From positions 1,457,001 through 1,521,000 of the forward strand of contig NZ_CP022254.1 of the NCBI RefSeq assembly GCF_003119195.2: a stretch of DNA of 64,000 bases, read 5' to 3'. The notes beneath the pieces were generated by a model. That model did not search any database. It saw nothing but the letters and a program-made list of their open reading frames with translations, and had not been told where the DNA came from. Origin of the DNA: Azospirillum baldaniorum. GTDB lineage: Bacteria > Pseudomonadota > Alphaproteobacteria > Azospirillales > Azospirillaceae. Shown here piece after piece: positions 17,150 to 25,955 of the stretch; position 1 is the stretch's first letter; each line of letters begins with the position of its first letter. The translations under genes and the position numbers were made by a program.

Positions 17150-18352
17150 ATGGCCGCCAAGACCGGAGCCGCCTCCGCCAAGCTCGCTTCCTTCGCCTGG
17201 GAAGACCCGCTGCTCCTCGACGAGCAGCTGACCGAGGACGAGCGGATGATCCGCGATGCCGCGCGCAGCTATTGCCAGGACAAGCTGCTGCCGCGCGTGA
17301 CCGAGGCCAACCGGCACGAGATCTTCCACCGCGAGATCATGAACGAGATGGGCGAGCTGGGCTTCCTCGGCTCCACCATCGACGGCTACGGCTGCGCCGG
17401 GGTCAACTACGTCTCCTACGGTCTGGTCGCCCGCGAGGTCGAGCGGGTGGACAGCGGCTACCGCTCCGCCATGTCGGTGCAGTCCTCGCTGGTCATGCAC
17501 CCGATCTACGCCTACGGCAGCGACGTCCAGCGCGAGAAGTACCTGCCGAAGCTCGCCACCGGCGAGTGGATCGGCTGCTTCGGCCTGACCGAGCCGGACG
17601 CCGGTTCCGACCCCGCCGGCATGAAGACCCGCGCGAGGAAGGTCGCGGACGGCTACATCGTCAGCGGCGCGAAGATGTGGATCACCAACTCGCCGGTCGC
17701 CGACGTCTTCGTCGTCTGGGCGAAGAACGACGAGGGCAAGATCAACGGCTTCGTGCTCGAAAAGGGCATGAAGGGCCTGTCGGCGCCGAAGATCGAGGGC
17801 AAGTTCTCGCTGCGCGCCTCGGCCACCGGCGAGATCGTCATGGACGAGGTCTTCGTGCCGGAGGAGAACCGCCTGCCGAACATCGAGGGCATCGTCGGCC
17901 CGTTCGGCTGCCTGAACCGCGCCCGCTACGGCATCGCCTGGGGCGCCATGGGCGCCGCGGAGTTCTGCTTCCACGCCGCCCGCCAGTACCAGATCGACCG
18001 CAAGCAGTTCGGCCGTCCGCTGGCCGCGAACCAGATCCCGCAGCTCAAGCTCGCCAACATGCAGACGGAGATCGCGCTCGGCCTGCAGGCGGCGCTGCAG
18101 GTCGGCCGCCTGCTCGACGACGGCAAGGCGGCGCCGGAGATGATCTCGCTCATCAAGCGCAACAACTGCGGCAAGGCCCTGGAGATCGCCCGCGTCGCCC
18201 GTGACATGCACGGCGGCAATGGCATCGCCGACGAGTTCCACGTCATCCGCCACGTGATGAACCTGGAGGCGGTGAACACCTACGAGGGCACGCACGACAT
18301 CCACGCCCTGATCCTGGGCCGCGCCATCACCGGCATCCAGGCCTTCGCGTGA
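17150..18352 (+). CDS. gcdH: Glutaryl-CoA dehydrogenase
   Basis: A 400-aa acyl-CoA dehydrogenase close to GcdH. It oxidises and decarboxylates glutaryl-CoA to crotonyl-CoA with FAD, passing electrons to ETF. Visible: the FAD and substrate segments CFGLTEPDAGSDPAGMKTRA (144-163) and MWITNSPVADVFVVWAK, and the catalytic base in VNTYEGTHDIHAL (Glu379). The start is the ATG after TAGGGAGACACTGATT. The preceding MYLNHESDR frame is rejected as it lacks a ribosome site. It is followed after a repeat copy by a CaiB-type CoA-transferase, which would supply glutaryl-CoA from lysine or 5-aminovalerate breakdown. Confidence 0.93.
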   Translation: MAAKTGAASAKLASFAWEDPLLLDEQLTEDERMIRDAARSYCQDKLLPRVTEANRHEIFHREIMNEMGELGFLGSTIDGYGCAGVNYVSYGLVAREVERVDSGYRSAMSVQSSLVMHPIYAYGSDVQREKYLPKLATGEWIGCFGLTEPDAGSDPAGMKTRARKVADGYIVSGAKMWITNSPVADVFVVWAKNDEGKINGFVLEKGMKGLSAPKIEGKFSLRASATGEIVMDEVFVPEENRLPNIEGIVGPFGCLNRARYGIAWGAMGAAEFCFHAARQYQIDRKQFGRPLAANQIPQLKLANMQTEIALGLQAALQVGRLLDDGKAAPEMISLIKRNNCGKALEIARVARDMHGGNGIADEFHVIRHVMNLEAVNTYEGTHDIHALILGRAITGIQAFA

Positions 18353-18366
18353 GGTGATTGTTGAAG

Positions 18367-18484
18367 CCCTCTCCCCTCTGGGGAGAGGGTGGCCCGAAGG
18401 GCCGGTGAGGGGGATGTGCACGGCGGAAGGTCCGGCACAAGCAACCCCCCCTCACCCTGACCCTCTCCCCAGAGGGGAGAGGGG
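18367..18484. repeat. Dispersed palindromic repeat, type A, copy 3
   Basis: Ends carry CCCTCTCCCCTCTGGGGAG and the matching right-hand hairpin; inside are GGCCCGAAGGGCC and the centre ATGTGCACGGCGGAAGGTCC. Its centre is almost identical to copy 4 at 19783, so the CoA-transferase gene is bracketed by direct repeats. Confidence 0.9.
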
Positions 18485-18513
18485 AAATGGTCGAATTTAT
18501 AGGGATGTAGAGC

Positions 18514-19716
18514 ATGCCCGGCCCGCTTTCCCATGTCCGTGTCCTGGAACTCTCCCGCGTGCTCGCCGGGCCGTGGGCGGCGCAGACGCTGGCCGATCTC
18601 GGCGCGGACGTCATCAAGGTCGAACGGCCCGGCGCCGGGGACGACACGCGCGCCTGGGGTCCCCCCTGGGCGGGCGAGGAGTCGGCCTATTTCCTCTCCA
18701 CCAACCGCGGCAAGCGGTCGATCACCATCGACTTCGAACGCCCGGAAGGGCAGGAACTTGTCCGCAAGCTGGCCGCCCAGGCCGACGTCGTCATCGAGAA
18801 CTTCAAGGTCGGCGGGCTGGTCAAGTACGGGCTGGACTATGACAGCCTGAAGGCGATCAACCCGGGCCTCGTCTACTGCTCGATCACCGGATTCGGGCAG
18901 GACGGCCCCTACGCCAAGCGCGCCGGCTACGACTTCATGATTCAGGGCATGGGCGGGCTGATGAGCATCACCGGCCAGCCCGATACCGAGGCGGGCGGCG
19001 GGCCGGTCAAGGTCGGCGTCGCGGTCACCGATGTCTTCACCGGCCTCTACGCCACCATCGGCGTGCTCGGCGCGCTGGCCCACCGCGACCGGACGGGGGA
19101 GGGGCAGTGGGTGAACCTCGCCCTGCTCGACGTGCAGGTGGCGGTGCTGGCGAACCAAGCCATGAACTATCTGGTCGGCGGCAAGGCGCCGCAGCGGCTG
19201 GGCAACGCGCACCCGAACATCGTGCCCTATCAGGCCTTCGCCACGCTGGACGGCCACATCATCCTGGCGGTCGGCAACGACGGGCAGTTCGCCAAGTTCT
19301 GTCAGGTCGCCGGTCGTCCGGAACTGGCGCAGGACCCGCGCTACGCCACCAACCCGGCCCGCGTCGCCAACCGCAAGGAGCTGGTGCCGATCCTGGAGCT
19401 GCTGCTGGAGCAGCGGACCAGCCGCGACTGGCTGGCGGCTCTGGAGGCGGTGGGCGTGCCCTGCGGGCCGATCAACGACGTGTCGCAGGTCTTCGCCGAC
19501 CCCCACGTCCAGGCCCGCCACATCCACCAGGACCTGCCGCACCCGACCGCCGGGACCGTGCCGACGGTGGCGAGCCCGATCCGCTACTCCGCGACCCCCA
19601 TTGAGCACACGGCCGCTCCGCCGACGCTCGGCCAGCACACCGACGCCGTGCTGGAGGAGGCGCTTGGCCTATGCGCGGCGGACATCGCCGCCCTGCGGGA
19701 GAAGGGCGTGGTCTGA
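18514..19716 (+). CDS. gcdG: CaiB/BaiF family CoA-transferase, probable glutarate CoA-transferase
   Basis: A 400-aa class III CoA-transferase. The N-terminal LSHVRVLELSRVLAGPWAAQ and DVIKVERPGAGDDTR are family hallmarks, and VGVAVTDVFTGLYA holds the likely catalytic Asp173 that forms the aspartyl-CoA intermediate. IVPYQAFATLDGHIILAVGNDGQF (about 230-253) is also typical. Next to gcdH, the best-fitting role is to move CoA from succinyl-CoA to glutarate, as proposed for GcdG of Pseudomonas. Class III transferases vary in substrate, so the symbol depends on the gcdR-gcdH context. Repeat copies 3 and 4 flank it, so it may be transcribed partly separately from gcdH. Confidence 0.85.
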   Translation: MPGPLSHVRVLELSRVLAGPWAAQTLADLGADVIKVERPGAGDDTRAWGPPWAGEESAYFLSTNRGKRSITIDFERPEGQELVRKLAAQADVVIENFKVGGLVKYGLDYDSLKAINPGLVYCSITGFGQDGPYAKRAGYDFMIQGMGGLMSITGQPDTEAGGGPVKVGVAVTDVFTGLYATIGVLGALAHRDRTGEGQWVNLALLDVQVAVLANQAMNYLVGGKAPQRLGNAHPNIVPYQAFATLDGHIILAVGNDGQFAKFCQVAGRPELAQDPRYATNPARVANRKELVPILELLLEQRTSRDWLAALEAVGVPCGPINDVSQVFADPHVQARHIHQDLPHPTAGTVPTVASPIRYSATPIEHTAAPPTLGQHTDAVLEEALGLCAADIAALREKGVV

Positions 19717-19782
19717 ACCGCGCGCACCCGTCATTTTGCCGCCCCTGTCCCATCCTTCAGGGCATCGTATCGACTGTCATAA

Positions 19783-19899
19783 CCCTCTCCCCTCTGGGGA
19801 GAGGGTGGCCCGAAGGGCCGGTGAGGGGGATGTGCACGGCGGAAGGTCCGGCACAAGCAAACCCCCTCACCCTAACCCTCTCCCCGGAGGGGAGAGGGG
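19783..19899. repeat. Dispersed palindromic repeat, type A, copy 4
   Basis: Nearly identical to copy 3 and in the same orientation, including the centre ATGTGCACGGCGGAAGGTCC. It lies downstream of the CoA-transferase gene and ahead of a further hairpin at 19925. Confidence 0.9.
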
Positions 19900-19924
19900 A
19901 TATACGATGCGAATGCCCTGTCCC

Positions 19925-19962
19925 ATCCCTTCTCCCGCCATGCGCGGGGGGAGGGATTTTTT
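19925..19962 (+). terminator. Probable terminator before the EamA gene
   Basis: ATCCCTTCTCCCGC can pair, with minor mismatches, with GCGGGGGGAGGGAT, and is followed by six T residues. It lies 12 bp before the EamA start, so it ends transcripts coming from the CoA-transferase side. Confidence 0.6.
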
Positions 19963-19974
19963 GCGTGAACCGAG

Positions 19975-20901
19975 ATGATCGCCTCCAGCACCCCGTCCTC
20001 CGCCGCCACCGACACCCGCCTGGGCATCCTGCTGATGCTGCTGGGCATGTCGCTGTTCACCGTCAACGACGCGCTCGGCAAATGGCTGGTCGCCGACTAT
20101 CCGGTGGCGATGCTGCTGGCCATCCGCAGCCTGTTCGGCGCGATGCTGCTGGCTCCGCTGATCCTGCGCGAGGGGGTGCGGTCGGTCTTCGCGGTGAAGC
20201 GGCTGCCGTTGCATCTTCTGCGCGTCGGCTGCGTGGCGGGGGAGGTCGCCTGCTTCTACTGGGCGGTGCGGTCGCTGCCGCTCGCCAACGTCATGACCAT
20301 CTACATGGCCGCTCCGCTGATCGTCACCGCCCTGTCGGTGCCGCTGCTCGGCGAGAAGGTGGGCTGGCGCCGCTGGGCCGCGGTGGTGGTCGGCTTCGCC
20401 GGGGTGGTGATCGTGCTGAACCCGACGGGCCAGTTCGACGCGGTGCCGTCGCTGGTCGCCCTGTTCGGCACGCTGGTCTTCTCCACCGGCCTGATCTCCA
20501 CCCGGCTGCTGCGCGATTCGAGCAACCTGTCGCTGGTCAGCTTCCAGACCTTCGGCACCGGCCTGCTCGGCAGTGCGGCGCTGCCGCTGGTCTGGGTGCC
20601 GCCGCCGGGGCTGGATTTCCTGCTGCTGGGGGCGCTGGGCGTCACGGCGCTGGCCGGGCACGCGGCGATGAACCGCTCGCTCCAGCTCAGCCCGGCGGCG
20701 GTCGTGGTGCCGTTCCAGTATGTGTCGATCATCTGGGCGGTGGTGCTGGACCTGCTGGTCTGGGGCACCGCGCCGACCCTGCGCATCATCGTCGGTGCGC
20801 TGCTCATCATCGGCAGCGGGCTGTTCGTCTTCCACCGCGAGCAGGCGCTGAACCGCGGTGCCGCGGCGGAGGCCAACGCCAGCGGCGGTCCCGGCGCTTA
20901 A
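19975..20901 (+). CDS. EamA/DMT-family transporter
   Basis: A 308-aa inner-membrane protein with about ten hydrophobic segments in two EamA repeats (first LGILLMLLGMSLFTVNDALGKWL, second FVSLV.. to LLIIGSGLFVFHREQ). Conserved pieces include FYWAVRSLPLANVMTIYMAA and PFQYVSIIWAVVLDLLVWG, typical of drug/metabolite exporters of the RhaT/YdcZ-unrelated group. The substrate is unknown; homologues export amino acids or metabolites. It is probably monocistronic. Its last 4 bp overlap the converging 2H-phosphoesterase-like gene. Confidence 0.88.
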   Translation: MIASSTPSSAATDTRLGILLMLLGMSLFTVNDALGKWLVADYPVAMLLAIRSLFGAMLLAPLILREGVRSVFAVKRLPLHLLRVGCVAGEVACFYWAVRSLPLANVMTIYMAAPLIVTALSVPLLGEKVGWRRWAAVVVGFAGVVIVLNPTGQFDAVPSLVALFGTLVFSTGLISTRLLRDSSNLSLVSFQTFGTGLLGSAALPLVWVPPPGLDFLLLGALGVTALAGHAAMNRSLQLSPAAVVVPFQYVSIIWAVVLDLLVWGTAPTLRIIVGALLIIGSGLFVFHREQALNRGAAAEANASGGPGA

Positions 20902-21278
20902 AGCGGGAAGAAGCGCGGCTCCAGCCGGACGGCGACGGCCTCCACCGGAGTCCAGCCGAGGCGCGCGATCACCGCGTTCGACTCCACGGCGCGGCGGCCC
21001 GGCCCCAGCGACCATGTGACGTGGTAGGTCCCGCCGCCGGGTCGGTCGGTCGTCCCGGCGATGGCGACGACCAGAGCCTGCACGCCCTCCCCATCGTCGG
21101 CCAGCCCCAGGACCGTTCCTTCACGCTCCGCGGGCAGCGGATGACGTGCCCCGACGCCGTGGGCCAGCGTGACGTGGTGGGCGACGGTGCGGGCGTAGCG
21201 CGCCGGGAACCGCGCCAGCAGACGGGCGCGCTCCGCCTCCGGCAGCGCCCAGCCGACATAGCCCCCGCGACGCGTCAT
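20898..21278 (-). CDS. 2H-phosphoesterase-like protein (126 aa)
   Basis: A small cytoplasmic protein with two His-x-Thr motifs, HHVTLAHG (HVT at 35-37) and TYHVTWSL (HVT at 86-88), spaced about 50 residues apart. Two HxT/S motifs in a small alpha/beta protein define the 2H phosphoesterase superfamily, which cuts or forms 2',5'- or cyclic phosphodiester bonds in RNA or nucleotides. The context of the first motif (YARTVAHHVTLAHGVG) resembles the tRNA-ligase-phosphodiesterase and Swiss-army-knife RNA-repair branches. It is the last gene of a three-gene minus-strand operon, 18 bp after an uncharacterised gene. Substrate unknown; the call rests on the motif pair. Confidence 0.6.
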   Translation of the reverse strand: MTRRGGYVGWALPEAERARLLARFPARYARTVAHHVTLAHGVGARHPLPAEREGTVLGLADDGEGVQALVVAIAGTTDRPGGGTYHVTWSLGPGRRAVESNAVIARLGWTPVEAVAVRLEPRFFPL

Positions 21279-21296
21279 GCGATCTCCCCGGTACCC

Positions 21297-22607
21297 TCAG
21301 CGGCGCCCACCCCTCAGGATGTCGTCCATGATCTGGTTGGCCTCCGCCGGTCCGGCAATCAGCTCGATCATGCGGATGGCGGTGTAGCCGGTCCGCATGT
21401 CGCCGACGCCGTCGGCCAGCGATTGCCGCGCCGTGCCGGTCAGCGAGGCGGTGGCCTGCTGGGTTACGCTCCTCAGCTCGCCGCGCAGGCCCAGCGTGTC
21501 GGCGATGGTCGAGCATTTGCGCAGGGCGCGGGCTTGGTTCTCCGCCTGCACCATCCGGGCGGTGTCCGTTCCGGGAGCCATGGTCTCCACCGCGGAGAGG
21601 ATTTCGGTCTCCGCCCCGTCGAGCACCTGGGTGCGCACCAGTTCGTGCACGGAGTTCCGGATGGTCTTCAGCCGCTGGTCGAAGTCCTTGTTGCGGCTGT
21701 GCTCCATGGCGTTGCGCGTGGCCTCCAGGCTGGCCACCAGATCGACCGCGAGGGTGGCGGCGGCCATGCGGTCCACCGTGCCGCCGGCGGCCGAGGCGAC
21801 GCCGCGCGACCGCTCCTCGATCTGGGCCACCACCGTGCCGCTGAGATCCAGGAACAGGGCGGCCCGGTCGCTGGATTTCTGGCCCAGGTCCATGTCCCAC
21901 AGGTTGCCCAGCAGAATCGAGGGGTCGGACAGGCGGGCCGCCGCCAGCAGGATGAACAGCTTCAGCGCCTCCGGCCGCCCACGCGCGACCTGCCGCCCGA
22001 TGGCCTGGATGCCGTCCAGATGGTCCTTGTGCAGCTTCTGGACCGGTTTGGGCGACAGGACGGCCTTCAACTCGGCCACCGGCTGGGCGATGGTCAGGAT
22101 GCGGGCGATGTCTTCAAGGGTCCGGATGCGGTCGGGGTTCAGCCGCAGCCCCAGCTCGTCCGCGAAGCGCCCCGTCTCCGTCTGCTCCAGAATGCCGGCC
22201 ACGGCGGCGGAGGCCATGGACCAGAAGGCGCGGGCCGGCTCCGCCCGCGACGCGCCGTCGCCCAGCGCGCCGGCGACGCCGCGCAGCCGCTCCTTGCCGA
22301 TCTGCCCCTCCACCAGCGGCCAGAGGGCGTTGACGGCGTCGCGGTCCACCTTGTTCAGCGGAGCCGGCTGGTTGCCGGTGGGAAGCTGGAACAGGTCCTC
22401 GAACGGTTCGCAGAACAGTCGTTTGAAGGTCGCGCGTCGCCTGGGCCGCACCTCCGCCAGACGGGGGCGGATCAGCGAGAAGGTGTGCCGGACCTCCGGA
22501 TGGTCGCCGATCTGCTGCAGCAGGTCGACCACCTGCCGGAACCGGGCCTCGTCGATGTCCAGCAGCTTGGTGCCGAGGCTGAGAAGGGCCTTGGGGTCCG
22601 TGGTCAT
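21297..22607 (-). CDS. Uncharacterised protein (436 aa), middle gene of unknown operon
   Basis: I do not recognise this family. Starting MTTDPKALLSLGTKLLDIDEARF, it looks entirely helical and cytoplasmic, with no signal peptide, membrane segment or nucleotide-binding loop. Notable stretches are PRRRATFKRLFCEPFEDLFQL (about 50-70) and ALNKVDRDAVNALWPLVEGQIGK. The gap to the upstream gene is 2 bp, so the two are surely coupled, and 18 bp separate it from the 2H-phosphoesterase-like gene. The length and alpha-helical, partly coiled character suggest a structural or scaffold protein rather than an enzyme; this is inference only. Confidence 0.75.
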   Translation of the reverse strand: MTTDPKALLSLGTKLLDIDEARFRQVVDLLQQIGDHPEVRHTFSLIRPRLAEVRPRRRATFKRLFCEPFEDLFQLPTGNQPAPLNKVDRDAVNALWPLVEGQIGKERLRGVAGALGDGASRAEPARAFWSMASAAVAGILEQTETGRFADELGLRLNPDRIRTLEDIARILTIAQPVAELKAVLSPKPVQKLHKDHLDGIQAIGRQVARGRPEALKLFILLAAARLSDPSILLGNLWDMDLGQKSSDRAALFLDLSGTVVAQIEERSRGVASAAGGTVDRMAAATLAVDLVASLEATRNAMEHSRNKDFDQRLKTIRNSVHELVRTQVLDGAETEILSAVETMAPGTDTARMVQAENQARALRKCSTIADTLGLRGELRSVTQQATASLTGTARQSLADGVGDMRTGYTAIRMIELIAGPAEANQIMDDILRGGRR

Positions 22608-22609
22608 GG

Positions 22610-23713
22610 TCAGGCCGCCTTCCCCTTGATCGCCTCGATCCGCATCACGAGGTCGGTGTCGAGCTGGCCGCTGCGCCAATCCACATAGGCCCGCACCGTG
22701 CGGCGGTTCGCGGCCAGCAGCCCGTCGGCCAGAAGCGCGTGATCGGACTTTTCCTCGTCCCTGGGCAGCAGGGGCAGCACGCGGAACAGCTCGTGCACGG
22801 CCATGTCCTGCTCGTGCTTGCTCCGCGTCTGGGCTTCCGCCCAGCTCGTGATGATGAAGTCCCAGCCGTCGAGCAGCCAGGACAGCCGGGTGGTCGACCT
22901 GCGCACCAGAGTGCGTTTGGTGTCCCACTGGCGCAGCAGCAGTTCGAAGGCGGCGACCGACTGGTCGAGCTGGTTCACCACGTTGCGGACCTGGTTGAGC
23001 GTGTGCTCCGCCACCTCCGCGCAGAAGGTGCCGATGGGAGCGGCTTCCGACACGTTGCCGGTCGACCAGTCGGTCATGCTGTCGCGGAACTGCAGCAGGT
23101 CGCGCGCCAGACGGCGCAGCCGCGCCGGCTTCGGCGAGGTGGCGACGCCCACCGGCTCCATGAAGGTCGCCAGTTCGGCCACCCGCGCGTAGAGTTCGGT
23201 CGGTTCCAGGGCGAGGCTCTGCGCCGCCTTGGTCATGTAGCTGCGGGTCAGCTGCTCGCCCTTCTCGGAGCCGAGACCGGCGCGCAGGATGTCGGTCGAT
23301 TCCAACCCGACCGCCTTCAACACCTCGACGATCAACTGATAGTTGATAAGCAGCCGCTGCTCGTCCTCGTCGCGGAGTGCCGCCTCCGCCGCGTCAACGG
23401 CCAGCGGGCCGGCGAGGCCGCAGCGCGCCGCCTGGAGCACCGCCTTGCGGATGTCGTCCGGCGAGCAGCCGTCCGCCTTGCGGATCAGGTCCTGCAACAT
23501 GCGGTCGTGAACGGTCATCGGGAAGGCGACCGGCAGACCCTTCCACGGCACCACATAGACCCCGTGCCCGTCCGACAGGTTGGGGATCAGAACCTCCAGC
23601 TTGTCCCGGTCGTCCTTGCGCACCCGCGTCTGCGCCAGCACCGGCGTGGTGAAGGCCACGGCGGCGCCGCGCTCCTCGAAGGTGGAGGGAGCAAAATTCG
23701 TAAGTGAACGCAT
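22610..23713 (-). CDS. Uncharacterised protein (367 aa), first gene of unknown operon
   Basis: Not recognised. The likely start is MRSLTNFAPSTFEERG; an in-frame extension to 23776 exists but reads less like protein. After a short N-terminal strand-rich stretch (DKLEVLIPNLSDGHGVYVVPW), the chain appears helical, with LLINYQLIVEVLKAVGLESTDIL and a tryptophan-rich region near the C-terminus (WLLDGWDFIITSWAEAQ). No signal peptide or membrane segment. It sits 190 bp from the divergent AsmA-like gene and is the promoter-proximal gene of the three-gene unit running to 20898. Neither this protein nor its partner shows a catalytic motif I can name. Confidence 0.75.
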   Translation of the reverse strand: MRSLTNFAPSTFEERGAAVAFTTPVLAQTRVRKDDRDKLEVLIPNLSDGHGVYVVPWKGLPVAFPMTVHDRMLQDLIRKADGCSPDDIRKAVLQAARCGLAGPLAVDAAEAALRDEDEQRLLINYQLIVEVLKAVGLESTDILRAGLGSEKGEQLTRSYMTKAAQSLALEPTELYARVAELATFMEPVGVATSPKPARLRRLARDLLQFRDSMTDWSTGNVSEAAPIGTFCAEVAEHTLNQVRNVVNQLDQSVAAFELLLRQWDTKRTLVRRSTTRLSWLLDGWDFIITSWAEAQTRSKHEQDMAVHELFRVLPLLPRDEEKSDHALLADGLLAANRRTVRAYVDWRSGQLDTDLVMRIEAIKGKAA

Positions 23714-23903
23714 GGTTCTCGGGTCGGGAGGGAAGTGGAAAGCCGCGCGGTACCACCCGTAGCATGATTCGCTCAATTTTTCGTTAAATCCTCACAAGAT
23801 CGTCCTTTCCTCAGCCCTTTGGAGGTAAGGCGCCACACCGCCGGTCCTTTGCCCGTTATTCAGCCAGAGGGTGCGGTGCAGGCAGGCAGGGGGGGCGCGG
23901 CGG

Positions 23904-25922
23904 ATGGCCGTGGTGAAATGGATCGGCTACGGCCTGTTGGGGCTGGTGGTGACCGTGGCGGCGGGAGTCGGCATCGCTTTGGCCGTCTTCGACTGGAACG
24001 ACGCCCGCGGCTTCATCGCCCGGCAGGCGTCCAAGGCCCTGAACCGCGAGGTCGCCATCGACGGTGATCTCAACGTGCGGCTGGGCGACCCGCTGCGCAT
24101 CCACGTCGAAGGGCTCCGGGTCGCCAACGCGGACTGGAGCGACGACAAGACGATGGCGGAACTGCGGGTGCTGGACCTTCAGCTTCGCCCCTGGCCGCTG
24201 CTGCGCGGCGACTTCGAGTTTCCGGAGATCCGCCTGTCGGGTCCCAAGCTGCTTCTGGAGAAGAACCGGGAGGGCGCCGCCAACTGGAATTTCGGCGGGC
24301 CGGACCCGCGCAAGGAGGCGGCGAAGGAGACGGTGAAGCCGGAAGACCGCACCGATCTGCCGATCATCGAAACGCTGGTGGTCGAGGAGGGGCGCCTGCG
24401 CTTCCGCGACCCCATCCGCAAGATCGACATCGACAGCGGCGTCAACACCGCGGTCGGCGGCAACGGCGACCAGGAGGTCCGGCTGGAGGGCAAGGGCGAC
24501 TTCGCCGGCAAGCCCTTCACCCTGACGGCGGCCGGCGGCTCGCTGGAGTATCTGCGCGACGATCCCAAACCCTATCCCCTGCGGGTCGAGACGGCCATCG
24601 GCAAGACCCGCGGCAAGATCGAGGGCTCCATCGCCGAGCCGGTGCTGCTTGAGGGCGTCGACCTGTCGGTGGAACTGCGCGGCGACGATCTGGCCGACGT
24701 CTTCCCGATCCTGGGCATTCCCGTGCCTACGACGCGGCCCTATGCCATCTCCGGCCATCTCGGGCGCGAGGGCGACGTCTGGCGGTTCGAGGGGATGAAC
24801 GGCAAGGTCGGCGAGAGCGACCTGTCCGGACAGGTGGCGGTCGATCTGGGCGGCGAGCGCCCGCGGATCACCGGTGACCTCACGTCGCGCAAGCTGGCGG
24901 CGATCGATCTGGCGGGCTTCATCGGCGCCTCGCCGGAAGGCCGTGGCGACTACCCGACCAAGGGACGGGAGCGGATCATCCCGGCCACCGAGGTTCCGCT
25001 GGAGAAGCTGCGCACCGCCGACATGGACGTGAAGTTCCGTGGCGAGCATGTGGAGGCGCCCTTCTCAACGCTGGACGCCCTCGACGCGCGGGCCAAGCTG
25101 GAGAACGGGCGGCTGGTGCTCGACCCGCTGTCGCTCGGCGTCGGCGGCGGGCGGGTGGCCGGCACGGCGGTGCTGGACGGCGGGCGCAAGACCCCGGCGC
25201 TGGACGTGAATCTGGACGTCCGGCAGATCAAGCTGGCCCGGCTGTTCCGCGAGACGGCCTTCGCGCAGGAGATGGGCGGCACGGCCAGCGGGCGCATCCA
25301 GCTGAAGGGGCAGGGCACCACGGTCGCCAACATCCTGGGGTCCTCCGACGGCAAGCTGGGCGTCGCGGTGGACGGCGGCCGGATCACCAGCTACGCGGTC
25401 AAGGGGCTGAAGACCAACATCCTGGAGACGCTGGGCGTCGTCCTGTCCGGCGACAAGCCCTTGCCCTTCAACTGCCTGGTCGCCGACGTGACGGTGAAGG
25501 ACGGGCTGGTGGAGAGCCGCGCGCTGGTGCTCGACACGCCGGAAACGCTGGTGACGGCGGACGGTACGATCAACCTGCGCAGCGAGGCGATGGACATGAC
25601 CGTGCTGGGGCGCGCCAAGAGCCCCCAGATCTTCGCCACCCATGTCCCGGTCCATGTCCGCGGCACGCTGGGGTCGCCGGACATCGGGGTGAACGCGACG
25701 GAGTCGGCGGCGCGCGGCGCCGCGGCGGTGGCGCTCGGCGTCCTGCTGACGCCGCTCGCCAGCGTCCTGCCTTTTCTTGACCCAGGCAGTAACGAGCAGC
25801 CACACTGCGGCGAACTCGTCCGGAACGCCCGGTCCCCGTCGAACTCCAGCACCGGTTCCAGCGGCACCGGCAAGGGGCGCGACGCGGCTCCCTCGGGCTC
25901 CCCGTCCGGCAAATCGCAGTAA
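23904..25922 (+). CDS. AsmA-family protein
   Basis: A 672-aa AsmA-like protein. It begins with one N-terminal membrane anchor (WIGYGLLGLVVTVAAGVGIALAVF), after which the AsmA N-domain follows: ARGFIARQASKALNREVAIDGDLNVRLGDPLRIHVEGLRVANADW. A long repetitive beta-structured periplasmic part ends in the conserved C-terminal half (GRIQLKGQGTTVANILGSSDGKLG). AsmA/YhdP/TamB relatives are thought to carry or arrange phospholipids between the inner and outer membranes. The last 60 residues are low-complexity Ser/Gly/Pro. The SLC13 gene follows after 33 bp, perhaps co-transcribed. Confidence 0.88.
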   Translation: MAVVKWIGYGLLGLVVTVAAGVGIALAVFDWNDARGFIARQASKALNREVAIDGDLNVRLGDPLRIHVEGLRVANADWSDDKTMAELRVLDLQLRPWPLLRGDFEFPEIRLSGPKLLLEKNREGAANWNFGGPDPRKEAAKETVKPEDRTDLPIIETLVVEEGRLRFRDPIRKIDIDSGVNTAVGGNGDQEVRLEGKGDFAGKPFTLTAAGGSLEYLRDDPKPYPLRVETAIGKTRGKIEGSIAEPVLLEGVDLSVELRGDDLADVFPILGIPVPTTRPYAISGHLGREGDVWRFEGMNGKVGESDLSGQVAVDLGGERPRITGDLTSRKLAAIDLAGFIGASPEGRGDYPTKGRERIIPATEVPLEKLRTADMDVKFRGEHVEAPFSTLDALDARAKLENGRLVLDPLSLGVGGGRVAGTAVLDGGRKTPALDVNLDVRQIKLARLFRETAFAQEMGGTASGRIQLKGQGTTVANILGSSDGKLGVAVDGGRITSYAVKGLKTNILETLGVVLSGDKPLPFNCLVADVTVKDGLVESRALVLDTPETLVTADGTINLRSEAMDMTVLGRAKSPQIFATHVPVHVRGTLGSPDIGVNATESAARGAAAVALGVLLTPLASVLPFLDPGSNEQPHCGELVRNARSPSNSSTGSSGTGKGRDAAPSGSPSGKSQ

Positions 25923-25955
25923 CGACGCACCAACAATTCCCAAAAAAAGGGCTGC

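Noticed and set aside
19671..22688. Very long open frame (about 1000 codons) across the EamA and unknown-operon region
   Set aside because: It is the shadow of real genes in other frames; its translation is Arg/Gly/Ala-rich, typical of GC-rich antisense or off-frame reading, and it runs through a repeat copy.
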